Below are positions 23,424-25,694 of a stretch of 25,694 nt of DNA, piece by piece. The notes beneath the pieces are model-generated. The model saw only the letters and a program-made list of their open reading frames with translations. It had not been told where the DNA came from and searched no databases. The translations under genes were made by a program, and so were the position numbers. The DNA is taken from the NCBI GenBank assembly GCA_035495315.1, contig DATJGF010000239.1, positions 1-25,694 on the forward strand. The letters run 5' to 3'. The DNA comes from DATJGF01 sp035495315. GTDB lineage: Bacteria > Verrucomicrobiota > Verrucomicrobiia > Limisphaerales > UBA8199. Within the stretch, counting starts at the first letter, position 1. Every line of letters starts with the position of its first letter.

Positions 23424-24842
23424 ATGGATCCTATCAAAACTGAAATCGTAGTGGTCGGCGCCGGACCCGGCGGGTATGCCGCCGCATTTTACGCGGCCGA
23501 CCTCGGCAAAAAAGTCATCATGATCGAGCGCGACCCGCGACTGGGCGGCGTCTGCTTGAATCGCGGTTGCATCCCTTCAAAAGCGTTGCTGTATGCGGCT
23601 CACACCGTCAGCTCCGCACGCGAATCCGAGCATCGCGGCATAGTCTTTGCCCCTCCGACTATCGACGTTTCCAAACTGCGCGCATGGAAGGAATCGATTC
23701 TCACCCGCCTGGCGGGAGGTATCGCCCAACTTGCCAAAATGCGTGGCGTCCAGGTGATCCATGGCCGCGGCTATTTTGAAGATTCGCGCACGCTGCGCGT
23801 GGAAACGGATCAGGGCCAACAGTTCATTCAGTACGAGCAGGCGATCGTCGCGGTCGGCTCGCGCTCGGCGATGCCCAAGGCTTTCGATCTGGGCAATCCT
23901 CGTATTATGACTTCACGGGAAGCCCTGGAGGTGGAAGACATTCCGGAGAACCTGTTGGTCATTGGCGGTGGCTACATTGGGATGGAGCTAGGCACCGTGT
24001 ATGCCACGCTCGGAAGCAAGGTGGTCCTGGTTGAGGCCCTCGATACAATTCTAGCCGGCGCCGACCCCGACCTCGCACGCCCTATCATCGCTTACGCCAG
24101 GAAGGCCTTCAAAGATGTGCGGCTAAAGACGAAGGTCTCCAAAATGTCAACCAGCGGTAAGCAGATCAAAGTTGAATTTGATGCCGAGGGACAGAAGAAA
24201 GAGGAACTCTACGACCGCGTGTTGGTAGCCGTTGGGCGCACCCCCAATGCCGAGGATCTTGGCCTCGAAAACACCAAGGTCTCATTCGACGACAAAGGTT
24301 TTATTCATGTAAACGAGAAGCAGCAAACCACGGATCCGGCAATTTATGCCATTGGTGACATTGCTGGCGGAGTCTTGCTCGCGCACAAGGCCTCCAAAGA
24401 GGCACGAATCGCCGTCGAAGTAATTGTCGGCGAAGACAGCGCATTCACTGACATCACGATCCCGGCCGTGGTTTTCACCGATCCAGAATTGGCCTGGTGC
24501 GGCCTCACCGAGTCTGAGGCGAAGGCCAAGGGTATTGAAGTGAAAGTCGCCAAGTTTCCATGGGCCGCATCGGGACGCGCCCTCTCCTTTGATCGCCCGG
24601 ATGGTTTGACCAAGCTGATCATCGACCCGGACACCGAACGAATTCTGGGCGTCGGCATCGTCGGAACTGGCGCCGGCGAACTGATCTCCGAGGGAGTGCT
24701 CGCAGTGGAAATGGGCGCCACCGCCAAAGATCTGTCTCTGGCGGTGCATCCGCACCCTACCCTGTCGGAGACGCTGATGGAAGCCGCCGAAGCCTTTTAC
24801 GGTCATGCCACGCATACCTTCGTACGAAAACGTGTGGAGTGA
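23424..24842 (+). CDS. lpd: Dihydrolipoamide dehydrogenase (E3)
   Basis: A 472-residue FAD flavoprotein that reoxidises dihydrolipoamide using NAD+. The FAD-binding VVVGAGPGGYAAAFYAADLG is followed by the redox disulfide GGVCLNRGCIPSK (Cys44, Cys49). The NAD-binding GGGYIGMELGTVYATLGSKV and the second FAD motif TDPAIYAIGDIAGG come next. The dimer-interface catalytic pair is in HPHPTLSE (His444, Glu449). Full length and typical. The start is ATG at 23424; no clear ribosome site is present in the 66-bp gap after aceF. Last gene of the cluster; a 7-bp hairpin (24860-24880, no T-tract) follows the stop. Confidence 0.97.
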   Translation: MDPIKTEIVVVGAGPGGYAAAFYAADLGKKVIMIERDPRLGGVCLNRGCIPSKALLYAAHTVSSARESEHRGIVFAPPTIDVSKLRAWKESILTRLAGGIAQLAKMRGVQVIHGRGYFEDSRTLRVETDQGQQFIQYEQAIVAVGSRSAMPKAFDLGNPRIMTSREALEVEDIPENLLVIGGGYIGMELGTVYATLGSKVVLVEALDTILAGADPDLARPIIAYARKAFKDVRLKTKVSKMSTSGKQIKVEFDAEGQKKEELYDRVLVAVGRTPNAEDLGLENTKVSFDDKGFIHVNEKQQTTDPAIYAIGDIAGGVLLAHKASKEARIAVEVIVGEDSAFTDITIPAVVFTDPELAWCGLTESEAKAKGIEVKVAKFPWAASGRALSFDRPDGLTKLIIDPDTERILGVGIVGTGAGELISEGVLAVEMGATAKDLSLAVHPHPTLSETLMEAAEAFYGHATHTFVRKRVE

Positions 24843-24946
24843 AATTCGATTGCGACTTTGAATTGGGTTCTTGCCAATTCGCTATTGAAATCCACCTCCC
24901 TCATCGTACTATTCCTTCGTGCCGGTCACCAGACCGGGCAATGGTT

Positions 24947-25023
24947 CGGGGCGTAGCGTAGCTTGGTAGCGCGTCTGAATGGGGTTCAGAAGGTCGTGAG
25001 TTCAAATCTCACCGCCCCGACCA
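24947..25023 (+). tRNA. tRNA-Pro(GGG)
   Basis: A full cloverleaf can be drawn. The acceptor is CGGGGCG (24947-24953) with CGCCCCG (25013-25019), discriminator A, and an encoded CCA. The D-arm is GCGTAGCTTGGTAGCGC. The anticodon stem is TCTGA/TCAGA around the loop ATGGGGT, with anticodon GGG at 24981-24983 and G at position 37, as expected for proline tRNAs. The T-arm is GTGAG-TTCAAAT-CTCAC. It lies about 100 bp after lpd. The 3' end of such tRNAs is a frequent integrase target, and a recombinase gene begins 60 bp downstream. Confidence 0.96.
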
Positions 25024-25030
25024 TTTTTCT

Positions 25031-25060
25031 TAGGAAATCCGAAGGTAGTTGACTTTCCTA
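25031..25060. repeat. 7-bp inverted repeat between tRNA-Pro and the recombinase gene
   Basis: TAGGAAA (25031-25037) and TTTCCTA (25054-25060) form an inverted repeat with a 16-nt spacer, 24 bp before the recombinase ATG. It could be a recombinase arm site or operator, or chance. Confidence 0.3.
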
Positions 25061-25083
25061 ACACTTTCGTAAAGAATACCGGC

Positions 25084-25694
25084 ATGAACGCTATACAGTC
25101 CGGTATCTGGCAGCCCGATGAGGGTAAGGCATACCAGACCGTTGAAGTCCGGGGCATTCCCGGCATCACGGCCAAGGTTTACAAGAGCATCAGCGGGAAG
25201 GGCTACACGTCCTACGTGTTGGCCTACTCGCTATTGGGAAAGCGCAAGCTCGAAACGTTCGCCGATCCAAGTGAAGCGAAAACGGCAGGTGAAGAGGCAA
25301 TCAAAAAGATAGCCAACGGTGAGCAAGAGGTGCTGGAACTCACGAGCAATGACCGAAACATCTATCTGAGAGCCCAGGGTTTCGTAAAGCCCTTTGATGT
25401 TGCTCTGGACTTCGCTGCGCGTGAATGGGCCGAAATGCGAGGCATACTGAACGGCAGCGGCACGCCCGCAGAAGCCGCCGCTTTTTTCAGGAAGCATCAC
25501 GATAAAAAGATCCCGCGCATCAGCGTTGCCAAAGCCGTGGAGAAATGCCTTGAACAAAGCCGGGCGGACGGCAAGTCCGATGCCCGGATGCATCAGCTTG
25601 AATTTTACCTCAACAACTTTGCCACCGATCAGAACATCGAAGTTTCGGATCTTACACCCGGCCTGATTAGCCGATACCTGACGGCGATGGTTGC
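25084..25694 (+). CDS. Tyrosine-type site-specific recombinase/integrase, N-terminal part (runs off the window)
   Basis: The frame is open from ATG 25084 to the last base (203 codons, no stop). The protein begins MNAIQSGIWQPDEGKAYQTV. It has a beta-rich N-terminal part (ITAKVYKSISGKGYTSYVLA, LLGKRKLETFADPSEAK), then IANGEQEVLELTSNDRNIYL. A helical region follows (PRISVAKAVEKCLEQSRADG, ARMHQLEFYLNNFA) that fits the SAM-like core-binding domain of phage-type integrases. The layout matches recombinases I associate with Verrucomicrobiota. The catalytic domain (Arg-His-Arg-Tyr) lies beyond the window, so activity cannot be judged. The location 60 bp after tRNA-Pro, reading away from it, is the classic position of an integrase at the end of an integrated element. 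No strong ribosome site is seen. Confidence 0.72.
   Translation, partial: MNAIQSGIWQPDEGKAYQTVEVRGIPGITAKVYKSISGKGYTSYVLAYSLLGKRKLETFADPSEAKTAGEEAIKKIANGEQEVLELTSNDRNIYLRAQGFVKPFDVALDFAAREWAEMRGILNGSGTPAEAAAFFRKHHDKKIPRISVAKAVEKCLEQSRADGKSDARMHQLEFYLNNFATDQNIEVSDLTPGLISRYLTAMV

Noticed and set aside
24860..24880. Hairpin after lpd as a rho-independent terminator
   Set aside because: A 7-bp stem exists, but no T-tract follows.

Overview
The window looks like a chromosomal segment of a free-living, Gram-negative-type bacterium, most likely Verrucomicrobiota (Limisphaerales/Pedosphaera-like). This is inference. It rests on a pair of prepilin-like proteins with a C-terminal H-X9-DG motif, a large secreted FG-GAP/ASPIC protein, a recombinase N-terminus of a type common in that phylum, weak Shine-Dalgarno sequences, and unusually many interspersed hairpin repeats between genes.

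Layout, left to right. Positions 1-162 hold the possible 3' end of a gene and a clear terminator. A LipM-like octanoyl/lipoyl transferase (295-987, -) and an RNB-domain exoribonuclease (1219-2676, -) follow, separated by a 215-bp foldback element. Next come repeats, a prepilin-like gene (3629-4549, +), a secreted FG-GAP/ASPIC protein (4643-6964, -), more repeats and a second, paralogous prepilin-like gene (7693-8601, +). A peptide ABC transporter set reads right to left as oppA, oppB, oppC (14866 to 8973). It is split between oppB and oppC by about 2 kb of repeats that enclose a DUF559 endonuclease-like gene on the opposite strand. Then, still on the minus strand, come secG, tpiA, pgk and a lipoate-protein ligase (lplA). 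Divergent from lplA is the pyruvate dehydrogenase cluster aceE-aceF-lpd (+). After lpd lies tRNA-Pro(GGG). It is followed 60 bp later by the 5' part of a tyrosine recombinase that runs off the window, so an integrated element probably begins at the tRNA.

Functional logic. tpiA and pgk belong to glycolysis and AceEF-Lpd converts its product pyruvate to acetyl-CoA. The AceF lipoyl domain needs lipoate on Lys41, and the window carries two lipoyl-attachment enzymes of different subtype: one with a LipM-like cysteine, one LplA-like. A short motif recurs just upstream of both. The pgk-tpiA-secG order is a familiar bacterial arrangement, here opened up by repeats.

The most unusual property is the density and variety of intergenic repeats. 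There are at least six distinguishable families, several with perfect hairpins and with compensatory changes between copies. They have invaded the gaps inside operons and, apparently, both ends of oppA. No CRISPR array, rRNA gene or complete insertion sequence was seen.
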